From: Chromohalobacter marismortui
Lineage (GTDB): Bacteria; Pseudomonadota; Gammaproteobacteria; Pseudomonadales; Halomonadaceae
Direction: 5' to 3'
Length of the DNA stretch: 64,000 bases
Assembly: GCF_004364315.1 (NCBI RefSeq)
Contig: NZ_SOBR01000001.1
Span: 310,001 to 374,000, forward strand
Both the position numbers and the translations under genes were made by a program. This document shows positions 54,497 to 62,637 of the stretch, in pieces; the first letter of the stretch is position 1; each line of letters begins with the position of its first letter. The notes under the pieces were generated by a model. That model did not search any database, was not told the origin of the DNA, and saw only the letters and a list, made by a program, of their open reading frames with translations.

Positions 54497-55456
54497 ATGT
54501 TCGACAGGAGCAAGGGAAGTGCCAGCTCTGCGGCACGGGAGGCGACGGTGGAAGTACTCAGGCGGCGTATCGAGCGTCAGATCATGGGGGTGACGGGCAT
54601 GGCGCTGGGCGGTATCGATTATGAGCAGCCGCCCGGCGACCCCGGGTTGTTCGGCCCGCAGAGCGTCTGCTGGCGTGTGCACAGCGATTTCACCTCGATG
54701 CTGTGCGGCGGCATCAGCGCGTTGATGTTGCAGATGCTGCATCCTCTGGCACTGGCCGGTGTGTGGGACCATTCCAACTTTCGCGACGATATGCTCGGCC
54801 GGTTGCGCCGCACCAGCCAGTTCATTGCCGCCACCACCTTCGCCTCTACCGCCGATGCCGAGCGCCTCATCGATCGGGTGCGGCGGATTCATGACAGCGT
54901 GGCGGGTACCGCGCCTGATGGTCGGCCCTATACCGCCAATGACCCGGGCCTGCTGACCTGGGTGCACACCGCCGAGGTCAGTCGTTTTCTTGCCGCACAT
55001 CTGCGCTACCGCAACCCTGACCTGAGTGCTGCCGACCAGGATCGTTACTATGCCGAAGTGGCACGGATCGCCGAGGCACTGGGGGCGCGTGACGTGCCAC
55101 GCACGCGCGGTGATACCGATGCCTATCTCGAGGCGATGCGTCCGCAGTTGCGCTTCGATGCGCGTACCGCCGAGGTCTTCAGGCTGTTGATCGGGGCGCC
55201 GGCGCCGCATCCGTTGGCGCGACCGCTGGTGGCGCTGACGATGCGCGCCGGTGTCGACTTGTTACCGTTCTGGGCGGCCGAGATGGCCCACCGCGACATG
55301 CCGCGCTGGCAGCGTCATGCCGTGCGCACGGGCGTGCATCGGCTGGTGCCGATCATGCGCTGGTCGGTGCGCAATGGCGCCTCGAACCGTGCACGTCGGC
55401 GAATCGCCGGAACTACGACGGCGGCCGGGTCACCGACGGCGCCTGACCGTACTTGA
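54497..55456 (+). CDS. MpaB-like (DUF2236) heme oxygenase-family protein
   Basis: This 319-aa all-helical protein belongs to the DUF2236 group that includes latex-clearing protein and fungal MpaB. Typical features are FGPQSVCWRVHSD, MLQMLHPLALAGVWDHSNFR, TSQFIAATTFAS, and an RxxH pattern in VRRIHDSVAG that aligns with the heme-site Arg/His of latex-clearing protein. Whether heme is bound here, and what is oxidised, is inference. No signal peptide is seen. A start at 54497 lacks a clear Shine-Dalgarno but GGAGCAAGGGAAG follows. Its 3' end overlaps the convergent 104-aa gene by 44 bp. Confidence 0.78.
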   Translation: MFDRSKGSASSAAREATVEVLRRRIERQIMGVTGMALGGIDYEQPPGDPGLFGPQSVCWRVHSDFTSMLCGGISALMLQMLHPLALAGVWDHSNFRDDMLGRLRRTSQFIAATTFASTADAERLIDRVRRIHDSVAGTAPDGRPYTANDPGLLTWVHTAEVSRFLAAHLRYRNPDLSAADQDRYYAEVARIAEALGARDVPRTRGDTDAYLEAMRPQLRFDARTAEVFRLLIGAPAPHPLARPLVALTMRAGVDLLPFWAAEMAHRDMPRWQRHAVRTGVHRLVPIMRWSVRNGASNRARRRIAGTTTAAGSPTAPDRT

Positions 55457-55727
55457 GTTCGAACTGCTCGGTCATCTCCTGGCAGCGTTTCTCGGTGGTA
55501 TGCCGTTGGCGATCGTTCATCTCCGGCGCTGCCAGCGACTGCCAGCACTGGGCGATGGCGCGTTCCTCGCCGGCTTCGTCTTCCGGGGTCGCGCCCTGGC
55601 TGATGAAATAGATGATGACGGCGTACACCGCCACGATGAAGGCAATGGCGCCGACGATCAGGCCCAGGCAGCCTGGCTTGTTGGCACGGCGCGGCGTCGC
55701 ATCGCGCGAGGATGAAGCGTCTTTCAC
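55413..55727 (-). CDS. Small single-span membrane protein of unknown function
   Basis: This 104-aa protein starts with GTG (MKDASSSRDATPRR) and has one membrane segment at about residues 20-43 (CLGLIVGAIAFIVAVYAVII). A charged C-terminal domain with two Cys (AQCWQSLAAP and EKRCQEMTEQ) follows; if it is periplasmic the pair could form a disulfide. I do not recognise the family. The start has only a weak ribosome-binding site. The last 44 bp lie antisense to the end of the MpaB-like gene. Confidence 0.6.
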   Translation of the reverse strand: MKDASSSRDATPRRANKPGCLGLIVGAIAFIVAVYAVIIYFISQGATPEDEAGEERAIAQCWQSLAAPEMNDRQRHTTEKRCQEMTEQFELKYGQAPSVTRPPS

Positions 55728-55877
55728 GGCGGACTCTTTCTGCGTCGATTGAATGCGTGTCGAGATTATAACAAAGCTGGCCCCGGTGGCGGGGCGGCGC
55801 AATGTCGCGTGCTGCCATATCGCCAGGCAAGGCGCGTTGTACTTGGGTCGCCAGGACGCGGTTGCTATCATGTGCCC

Positions 55878-57554
55878 ATGAACGCTACGCCGCTCCCGCC
55901 GCGCCCCGCGTCCCTCGACGATCCACTTTATTATCTGCATAACTTCCGTAGCGCCTTGCGCTGGATCGAGGCCTGCTACGTGGATCTGCTCGACGACCAC
56001 GAACGCGACTTCCTCACGCGCTTTGACACCTTGCCGCAGTCCGCGCAGGCGCTGTGGGTGCGTATGGTCATGCGCAAAGGCGATACGTTTCGTGACGATC
56101 GGCTCGACTATGCGGAAATCGGAACGCCGTCTGCGGCGATGCTGCCGTTGATCGAATGCGAATGGGTGGACGCCGATCCGCCTCTATCGCTGGCGGCGCT
56201 GTGGCCCTTGCTGACCAAGGTCGAGATCGGCCGCCATCTGCACGGGCTGTTGCGGGATCACGGCCTCACGCGTGGCGCGCGCAAGGCGGACATGATCGAG
56301 GTGCTCGCCGAGGCCGACCTTGGCGAGCATTCGCTGGCCACTTGGTGCCCCGAGATTCCCTTCAAGGTGGTGCGCATGACGCGGATGGCGTTGTGCGAGC
56401 GGCTGCGGTTGATGTTCTTCGGCAATCTGCATCAGGACTGGAGCGAGTTCGTGCTCGCCGATCTTGGCATCCGCCGCTTCGAGCGAGTACCGCTGAGCCC
56501 GGCGTCGCGGGCCTTTCAGCGCCGCGAGGACATTCACGCCTACGCTCATCTGCATGCTTGTCGCGAACGCCTGGAGGCGGGCGAGCCGATTGCCGACATA
56601 TTCGATGACGTGCCGCCGCCGAATGCCAATCCGTGGCTGGAAAACCGACGCGGCAAGCTGCTGTTCCTGCTGGCTCGGGCGCATGAGCGTGAGGGCGAAC
56701 TGGCGGCGGCGGAAGGCCTCTACGCGCAGAGCGTTCACCCCGGTGCCCGTGGGCGTCGACTGCGCATGCTGGAGCGCCAGGCCTGCCACGCCGAGGCTCT
56801 GACGCTGGCCAACGAGGCCTTGGCGGCGCCGGAAAGCGAGGCCGAGCGTCAGCAGCTGGACCGCCTGTTGCCGCGCCTGCATCGTCGTCTCGAACTCGCG
56901 CCGCCGTCCGTGACCGAGGAGCCTGTCCCGGCGCGCCTGGCGATGACGCTACCCCGTACGGCGTCGGTGGAACGCGCCGTGGCGGCGCAACTGTCGTGCG
57001 AGTCGATGCCGGTGTACTACGTCGAAAATACGCTGATCAATGCACTGTTCGGTTTGCTGTGCTGGGAGGCCGTGTTCGCGCCGCTTCCCGGGGCCTTCTT
57101 TCATCCGTTCCAGCGTGCCCCGGCGGATCTGCTGCGCCCCGAGTTCGCATCGCGTCGCGAGACACTCTTCGCTCGCTGTCTGGCGCGTCTCGAGGTGCCC
57201 GAGGGCGCGCATGGCTATCGCGCCGTGATCCGTCGCACCTATCATGACAAGCACGGGCTCGAATCCCCCTTCGTGCAGTGGGAGGCACTCGATGAGGCGT
57301 TGCTGGACATGGCGCTGGCGTGCCTGCCGGCGGCGCATTTGCGACTGTGGTTCGAGCGTTTGCTGCGTGACGTGCGTGCCAATCGGGCGGGCATGCCGGA
57401 TCTGATCCAGTTTCGTCCCGCGCAGGGCGGCTACCGGATGATCGAGGTCAAAGGGCCGGGCGATCGGCTGCAGGACAATCAACGCCGGTGGCTGGCGTTT
57501 TGCGCACATCACGGCATGCCCCTCGATGTCTGCCATGTGACGTGGGCATCATGA
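55878..57554 (+). CDS. fan1: FAN1-type VRR-NUC nuclease
   Basis: I start at MNATPLPPRPASLDD (558 aa). The C-terminal VRR-NUC domain has the catalytic set Asp508 (MPDLIQF), Glu523 and Lys525 (IEVKGPGDRLQDNQ) with Gln535. A SAP-like region (TRGARKADMIEVLAE, about residue 140) and TPR-like helices in the middle match the bacterial FAN1 architecture described in Pseudomonas. FAN1 cuts 5' flaps and DNA near interstrand crosslinks. It overlaps the helicase gene by 4 bp (ATGA), so both products should act together. No clear Shine-Dalgarno precedes the ATG. Confidence 0.88.
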   Translation: MNATPLPPRPASLDDPLYYLHNFRSALRWIEACYVDLLDDHERDFLTRFDTLPQSAQALWVRMVMRKGDTFRDDRLDYAEIGTPSAAMLPLIECEWVDADPPLSLAALWPLLTKVEIGRHLHGLLRDHGLTRGARKADMIEVLAEADLGEHSLATWCPEIPFKVVRMTRMALCERLRLMFFGNLHQDWSEFVLADLGIRRFERVPLSPASRAFQRREDIHAYAHLHACRERLEAGEPIADIFDDVPPPNANPWLENRRGKLLFLLARAHEREGELAAAEGLYAQSVHPGARGRRLRMLERQACHAEALTLANEALAAPESEAERQQLDRLLPRLHRRLELAPPSVTEEPVPARLAMTLPRTASVERAVAAQLSCESMPVYYVENTLINALFGLLCWEAVFAPLPGAFFHPFQRAPADLLRPEFASRRETLFARCLARLEVPEGAHGYRAVIRRTYHDKHGLESPFVQWEALDEALLDMALACLPAAHLRLWFERLLRDVRANRAGMPDLIQFRPAQGGYRMIEVKGPGDRLQDNQRRWLAFCAHHGMPLDVCHVTWAS

Positions 57555-59872
57555 GCGAGACGGTGACCTATACGGTAGCGGTGCGCAGCCTGTGCGATTT
57601 CACCGCCAAACGCGGCGATCTCGATTTGCGTTTCACGCCATCGCCCAGCGCGGAAGAGGGCATCGAGGGGCATGCCTGGGTGACCTCGCGTCGCGCGGCT
57701 CATTACGAGTGCGAAATTGCCTTGAGCGGTGTCTATCGGAGCGCTGCCGGACATGGCTTGCGAGTGCGTGGACGTGCCGACGGTTTCGATCCGCAACGTG
57801 GCCGTCTGGAAGAGATCAAGACCCATCGCGGTGACCTGACGCGTCAACCGGAGAATCATCGTCATCTGCATTGGGCCCAGTTGCGCCTTTACGGCTGGCT
57901 GCTGTGCGAGACGCGAGGCCTCGACGAACTCGAACTGGCGCTGGTGTATTTCGATATCGCTCGCCAGGTCGAGACACCGCTCGTCGAGCGCGTGGGCCGC
58001 GACACCCTGCGTCGCTTCTTCGAGGCGCAGTGCGCGGCGTTTCTCGACTGGGCGTTGCAGGAAACCGCGCACCGTACGGCACGCGACAGCGCCCTCGAAA
58101 CGCTGCGTTTTCCGTATGCGAACTGGCAGGGTGAGCAGCGCACACTGGCGGAAAACGTCTACAAGGCGGCGAGTACCGGGCGCGCGCTGCTCGCCCAGGC
58201 GCCCACGGGCACCGGCAAGACCCTGGGCACGCTCTTCCCGATGCTCAAGGCGATGCCCACGCAACGCCTCGACGGCCTGTGCTATCTCGCCGCCAAGACC
58301 CCCGGGCGACAGCTGGCGCTGGATGCCCTGAAACCCGTGGTGGAAACGACCCCGCTGCGTGTGCTGGAGCTGACCGCGCGCGACAAGACCTGCGAGCATC
58401 CCGACCTTGCTTGCCACGGCGAGTCCTGCCCGTTGGCGGCGGGCTTTTTCGATAAGCTGCCTGACGCACGGCGTGCATTGATCGCCGGTGGCGACTGGGA
58501 TCGCGCGCACGTGCGCGATGTCGCCTTGGCGCATGACGTCTGCCCGTATTACCTGGGGCAGGAAATGGCGCGCTGGAGCGATGTCACGGTGGGCGATTAT
58601 CACTATTACTTCGCCAGCGGCGGCATGCTGCATCTATTGACCCAGGCCAACGACTGGCGCCAGGGCGTGCTGGTCGACGAGGCGCATAATCTCATCGAAC
58701 GCGCACGTAGCATGTACAGCGCCAGTCTCGATCAAGGCGATCTGCGTGCCCTGATCCGCGAGAAACCGGCCGGTGTCACTGCCGCGCTCAAGCAGCTCAA
58801 TCGCGAATGGAACGCGCTGGGTCGCGAGTGTGTCACTGAGCATACCGCGCTCGAGCGCGTCCCCGAGGCGTGGCTGGCTGCGTTGCAGCGCCTGGTGGGG
58901 ACGATCGGGCAGGTCGCCGCCGAGCCGCCTTATACCTTGTCACCGGCCTTGCAGCGTTTCTATTTCGATGCCTTGAAGACAGTGCGCATCGCCGAACTCT
59001 TCGATCGCCATTTCGTCTGCGACATCGCCATGCGCCCGGGCCACCGCGGCCTGCGCCATGCGTGCCTGAGTCTGCGCAACATCGTGCCGGCGCCCTTGCT
59101 GACCCCGCGTTTTAAGGCGGCGCATGCCAGTGTGCTGTTTTCGGCCACCCTGACGCCCGAGCGTTATCAGCGCGATCTACTGGGCTTGCCCGAGGACAGT
59201 GTGTGGCTGGACGTGGCATCGCCCTTCGCCACGGAACAGCTCCGCGTGCATATCGCGCGGCACATCTCCACGCGCTTTCGTGATCGCCAGGCATCGTTGG
59301 CACCTATCGCCGACTTGATCGCCGCCACCTATGCGCGTCGGCCGGGTAATTATCTGGCCTTCTTCAGCAGCTTCGCTTATCTGGAAGATGTCGCCACGCA
59401 TTTGCGCGAGGCGCACCCCGAGGTGCCGCAATGGCAGCAGGCGCGAGGCATGGATGAAACGGCACGGACGGATTTCCTGGCGCGTTTCACGCCGGACGGG
59501 GGCGGGGTCGGGTTTGCGGTACTCGGCGGGGCCTTCGGCGAGGGCATCGATCTTCCGGGGGAGCGATTGATCGGTGCCTTCATCGCCACCCTGGGACTGC
59601 CGCAGGTCAATCCGGTCAACGAGCAGCGTCGGCGCTATCTACAGGCGATGTTCGGTGCCGGCTACGACTATGCTTACGTTTATCCTGGGGTACAGAAAGT
59701 GATTCAGGCCGCCGGTCGGGTGATTCGTGGACACGAGGACCGGGGCACGGTTCACTTGATTGATGACCGTTTCGCCGAGCCCCGCATTCAAGCGCTATTG
59801 CCGTCATGGTGGCATGTCACCCACAGCGTTGGCGCTCAGGCTCGCAACCCGGGCAGCGCTTCTCTAGGGTAG
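57551..59872 (+). CDS. XPD/DinG-like iron-sulfur helicase with N-terminal RecB-like nuclease domain
   Basis: This 773-aa protein starts at MSETVTYTVAVRSLC. The first 120 residues have a PD-(D/E)XK pattern: Asp77 (GRADGFD), Glu88/Lys90 (EEIKTHRGD) and a RecB-family QxxxY motif (Gln110, Tyr114). The helicase has Walker A APTGTGKT (217-224), four Fe-S cysteines (281, 288, 293, 331) and DEAH at 376-379, with the C-terminal AAGRVIRGHEDRG motif VI. It should be a 5'-3' DNA helicase working with the coupled FAN1-like nuclease in crosslink or flap repair. An interspersed repeat starts 23 bp after the stop. Confidence 0.88.
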   Translation: MSETVTYTVAVRSLCDFTAKRGDLDLRFTPSPSAEEGIEGHAWVTSRRAAHYECEIALSGVYRSAAGHGLRVRGRADGFDPQRGRLEEIKTHRGDLTRQPENHRHLHWAQLRLYGWLLCETRGLDELELALVYFDIARQVETPLVERVGRDTLRRFFEAQCAAFLDWALQETAHRTARDSALETLRFPYANWQGEQRTLAENVYKAASTGRALLAQAPTGTGKTLGTLFPMLKAMPTQRLDGLCYLAAKTPGRQLALDALKPVVETTPLRVLELTARDKTCEHPDLACHGESCPLAAGFFDKLPDARRALIAGGDWDRAHVRDVALAHDVCPYYLGQEMARWSDVTVGDYHYYFASGGMLHLLTQANDWRQGVLVDEAHNLIERARSMYSASLDQGDLRALIREKPAGVTAALKQLNREWNALGRECVTEHTALERVPEAWLAALQRLVGTIGQVAAEPPYTLSPALQRFYFDALKTVRIAELFDRHFVCDIAMRPGHRGLRHACLSLRNIVPAPLLTPRFKAAHASVLFSATLTPERYQRDLLGLPEDSVWLDVASPFATEQLRVHIARHISTRFRDRQASLAPIADLIAATYARRPGNYLAFFSSFAYLEDVATHLREAHPEVPQWQQARGMDETARTDFLARFTPDGGGVGFAVLGGAFGEGIDLPGERLIGAFIATLGLPQVNPVNEQRRRYLQAMFGAGYDYAYVYPGVQKVIQAAGRVIRGHEDRGTVHLIDDRFAEPRIQALLPSWWHVTHSVGAQARNPGSASLG

Positions 59873-59895
59873 GGCGCACATGTCTCAGAGAGTGT

Positions 59896-60020
59896 TTACA
59901 AAAGGACTGCGCTCGACAATTCGGCGTTAAAATCGGCTTTAAAATACTCATTTACCCCGCGTAAACTCCGCTTTTTCGCCCGCTTTTGCCTTGTCTTGAC
60001 GTCGCTCGCCTATTTTGTAA
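59896..60020 (-). repeat. Interspersed repeat with TTACAAAA terminal inverted repeats, copy 2 (upstream of CaCA exchanger)
   Basis: This is the inverted counterpart of 22070-22183, with the same perfect TTACAAAA/TTTTGTAA ends. It is 11 bp longer: it contains two tandem 12-bp units (TTTTAAAGCCGA, TTTTAACGCCGA on the minus strand) where the other copy has one, and one base fewer in the G-run. It starts 23 bp after the helicase stop and ends 23 bp before the exchanger ATG. It therefore supplies the exchanger's leader or promoter. No ORF and no transposase are associated with it. Confidence 0.8.
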
Positions 60021-60043
60021 CCCCCCTCTCAAGGACGAGTAAT

Positions 60044-61063
60044 ATGAGTTTGATGCTGAGTGTGGTGCTATTCGTCGGATGTGCCCTGGTCATCGGCGTG
60101 GTCGGGACGCGCCTGACCGGCGTGGTGGACACGCTGGCCGACCGTACCGGCATGGGAGAAGCGATTGCCGGGGCGGTGCTGATGGGCATGGCGACGTCGT
60201 TATCCGGCATCGTGCTGTCGGTGACGGCAGCCTGGAACGGCCAGCCCGAACTGGCGATGAGCAATGCCGTGGGTGGGATTGCTGCACAGACGTTGTTCCT
60301 GACTTTCGCCGATGCGGCGCTGCGACGCGTCAATCTCGAGCATGCGGCAGCATCCATCGGCAATCTGGCGCAGGGCACATTGTTGATGTGCCTGCTGGGC
60401 ATGTTGCTGGTGGCGCGTTACTCGCCGGAGTGGACATTGTGGGGCATTCACCCGGTCACGCCGCTTCTGTTTCTGGGCTATGTGTATGGGCTGCGCATCA
60501 TCGATGAAGTGCGTAGCCAGCCGATGTGGACGCCGCGACGCACGCGTGAAACCCGCGAGGATGCACCGGATGACGAGGCTCAGCGCTATTCCTTGATGCG
60601 TCTGTGGGGCGCATTTGCCGCGCTGGCCTTGTTGCTGGGCGTGTCCGGCTGGGTGATGGAGAAAGCGGCGACGACGCTGGCGGCGGAAACGGGCATGAGC
60701 CAGACCGCCGTGGGCATACTGTTGACCTCGGTCGCGACCTCCTTGCCCGAGCTGGTGACCGCCGTGGCGGCCGTGCGTCGCGGAGCGCTGACCCTGGCCG
60801 TGGGTGGGATCATCGGCGGCAACGCCTTCGATACGCTGTTCGCCGCCGCCTCGGACATCGCCTATCGCGACGGGTCTATCTATCACGCCGTTTCCGAGCA
60901 GACATTGCTGTGGATCGCACTGTCGGTACTGATGACGGCGGTATTGCTGCTGGGTCTGGTGCGTCGCGAGAAACATGGGCCGGCACGCATCGGCTTCGAG
61001 AGCGTGGCGCTGGTGCTGTTATACGGCGCCGGGGTGGCGATGGTCTTTCAAGAGGCGTCCTGA
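60044..61063 (+). CDS. CaCA-superfamily cation exchanger with atypical first alpha repeat
   Basis: I start at MSLMLSVVLFVGCAL (339 aa), with AAGGA 8 bases upstream. Ten membrane segments in two halves are predicted. The second alpha repeat is canonical (TSVATSLPELVTAVAA, then GGIIGGNAFD). The first reads GMATSLSGIVLSVTAAWNGQ, so the usual Pro-Glu is replaced by Ser54-Gly55 and the cation-binding Glu is missing. The protein may have altered ion stoichiometry or selectivity. A cytoplasmic loop of charged residues (about 165-185) links the halves. The leader is formed by the interspersed repeat. Confidence 0.82.
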   Translation: MSLMLSVVLFVGCALVIGVVGTRLTGVVDTLADRTGMGEAIAGAVLMGMATSLSGIVLSVTAAWNGQPELAMSNAVGGIAAQTLFLTFADAALRRVNLEHAAASIGNLAQGTLLMCLLGMLLVARYSPEWTLWGIHPVTPLLFLGYVYGLRIIDEVRSQPMWTPRRTRETREDAPDDEAQRYSLMRLWGAFAALALLLGVSGWVMEKAATTLAAETGMSQTAVGILLTSVATSLPELVTAVAAVRRGALTLAVGGIIGGNAFDTLFAAASDIAYRDGSIYHAVSEQTLLWIALSVLMTAVLLLGLVRREKHGPARIGFESVALVLLYGAGVAMVFQEAS

Positions 61064-61091
61064 GCCGCGTGATTCGATGCGGGCGGCCGCC

Positions 61092-62171
61092 TCAGTCGAA
61101 CAGGTCGCCCTGGGCGTGCGGAGCGCGAAATGCGCTGGTGTCGAGGCCCATCTCGGTACGATTGCCGATGCCCAGGCGCCGACAGGTGGTGCGGAAACGT
61201 TGCCCCAGAAGTGTCGCGAACACGCCTTCGCCGCGCATGCGATGGCCGAAGCGGGCATCGTAGTCCTCACCGCCACGGCACTGGCGGATCAGGCTCATGA
61301 CCTTGTCGGCGCGTAGCGGGTAGTGCTCGTTGAGCCAGGTCTCGAACAGCGGCGCGACCTCATGCGGAAGGCGCAACAGCATCCAGGCGGCGGTGCGCGC
61401 GCCGGCATCGTGGCCGGCTTCCAACAGGGACTCGAGTTCATGATCGGTCAGCCCCGGAATCACCGGTGAAATCAGGGTGCCCACGGGGATGCCGGCTTCG
61501 CTGAGTTCGCGGATGACCTTGAGGCGCGTGCGCGGCGCCGCCGTGCGTGGTTCCAGCGTGCGCTTGAGGTCATCATCGAGGCTGGTCAGGCTGACGAACA
61601 CACGCACCAGGCGGTGCTCGGCCATCTCGGCGAGCAAGGCCTTGTCACGCAGGATCAGGGCGCTCTTGGTGACCAGCGTGACGGGATGGCGGGTATCCAG
61701 CAGCAATTCCAGCAGGGCTCGCGTCGTGCCGCGTTCCGCTTCCAGCGGCTGATAGCAGTCGGTGTTGCCCGACAGGTTGATCGGCCGGCAGACATAGCCG
61801 GGTTTGTCGAGTTCATCGCGCAGTCGCTCGACCATGCCGGTGCGCGCGATCAGCTTGGTTTCGAAGTCGAGCCCCGGTGACATGTCCCAGTAGGCATGGC
61901 TGGGACGTGCGTAACAGTAGATGCAGCCGTGCTCGCAACCGCGGTAAGGGTTCAACGAGCGATCGAAGGACAGATCCGGCGAGTGGTTCCAGGACAGCGC
62001 ACTCTTGGCCGGTTCGTCACGCACTTGCGTTGCTAGTCGTGTGGGCGCTTCTTCCTGCCACCAGCCATCGTCGACGGCGTCGCTGACCGTGGGTGAAAAA
62101 CGATTGTGAGGGTCGAAGGTTGCGCCTCGGCCCTTGCGGGCGAGGGAGCGGTCTCTGGGCGTCGTCATCAT
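61092..62171 (-). CDS. Radical SAM protein of the PA0069/SplB-like family, LexA-controlled
   Basis: I start at MMTTPRDRSLARKG (359 aa), with AAGG about 7 bases upstream; ATG at 62168 is equivalent. The radical SAM cluster motif is RGCEHGCIYCYARP (Cys79, Cys83, Cys86, CX3CX2C), with NLSGNTDCYQPLE and LVTKSALILRD typical of SPL-related proteins. Spore photoproduct lyase relatives repair DNA, but this subgroup has no proven substrate. A LexA box overlaps its promoter, so DNA damage should induce it. As I recall, PA0069 of P. aeruginosa is also in the LexA regulon. Confidence 0.87.
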   Translation of the reverse strand: MMTTPRDRSLARKGRGATFDPHNRFSPTVSDAVDDGWWQEEAPTRLATQVRDEPAKSALSWNHSPDLSFDRSLNPYRGCEHGCIYCYARPSHAYWDMSPGLDFETKLIARTGMVERLRDELDKPGYVCRPINLSGNTDCYQPLEAERGTTRALLELLLDTRHPVTLVTKSALILRDKALLAEMAEHRLVRVFVSLTSLDDDLKRTLEPRTAAPRTRLKVIRELSEAGIPVGTLISPVIPGLTDHELESLLEAGHDAGARTAAWMLLRLPHEVAPLFETWLNEHYPLRADKVMSLIRQCRGGEDYDARFGHRMRGEGVFATLLGQRFRTTCRRLGIGNRTEMGLDTSAFRAPHAQGDLFD

Positions 62172-62183
62172 GCAATGCCTTGA

Positions 62184-62225
62184 CTGTATACATGAACAGT
62201 ATAGAGGCCATGCAGATGGGTTCAA
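62184..62225 (-). promoter_or_regulatory. SOS promoter: sigma-70 boxes with overlapping LexA box
   Basis: On the minus strand TTGAAC (62225-62220) and TATACT (62203-62198) are 16 bp apart. The 16-bp LexA consensus CTGT-N8-ACAG lies at 62184-62199 (plus-strand reading CTGTATACATGAACAG) and overlaps the -10 by two bases. The box ends 13 bp before the radical SAM ATG. Confidence 0.88.
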
Positions 62226-62241
62226 CCCGGCTGGCGGGGTG

Positions 62242-62541
62242 TCAGCCGGGCGGATAGCCCAGGGCATCGCGCAAGCGTTCGGCATGCGTGGCGACCCAGG
62301 TCGGATCGATGGGCCCCCAGTCGCGGATGACGTAACGTCCGATATGATGTCGGGCGCCGGACTGCTGTTGGAATTCGCAGTGGATGTCCAGCTCGACCAG
62401 GGCGTTGACGGTGTCCTGGGCAGTACGGCGCGGCATGCCGGTAGCCTCGATCAGCGCGGGCACGCTAGTCGTCCCGTTGTCGATGAGGTGCGCCACATAT
62501 AGCCGGCGATAGAAGCTGCTTTGCGTCTTGCTGAGTGCCAT
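62242..62541 (-). CDS. Small winged-helix DNA-binding protein
   Basis: I start at MALSKTQSSFYRRLY (99 aa), with GGAG 8 bases upstream. The pattern LIEATGMPRRTAQDTVNALVEL is a helix-turn-helix with recognition helix, followed by a beta wing (IHCEFQQQSGARHHIGRYVI). It resembles small stand-alone winged-helix proteins of unknown target found in Pseudomonas and Halomonas. It lies between btuB and the SOS-controlled radical SAM gene on the same strand and may be read with either. The target is unknown. Confidence 0.7.
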   Translation of the reverse strand: MALSKTQSSFYRRLYVAHLIDNGTTSVPALIEATGMPRRTAQDTVNALVELDIHCEFQQQSGARHHIGRYVIRDWGPIDPTWVATHAERLRDALGYPPG

Positions 62542-62581
62542 GGGCGTGCTCCGGAAGAGGAAAGGAGGCGGATAGCATAAC

Positions 62582-62606
62582 GCCCCACCCCGGAAAGGGG
62601 CAGGGC
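62582..62606 (-). terminator. Hairpin downstream of btuB
   Basis: The minus-strand RNA can form a 10-bp stem (62597-62606 with 62582-62591) that includes two G-U wobbles; on the plus strand the same positions mismatch, which argues for a minus-strand structure. GTTATG follows instead of a real T-run, so the terminator call is weak. Confidence 0.4.
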
Positions 62607-62637
62607 GCATGCGCTGCACCGCGTGGGGAGGACGCAG

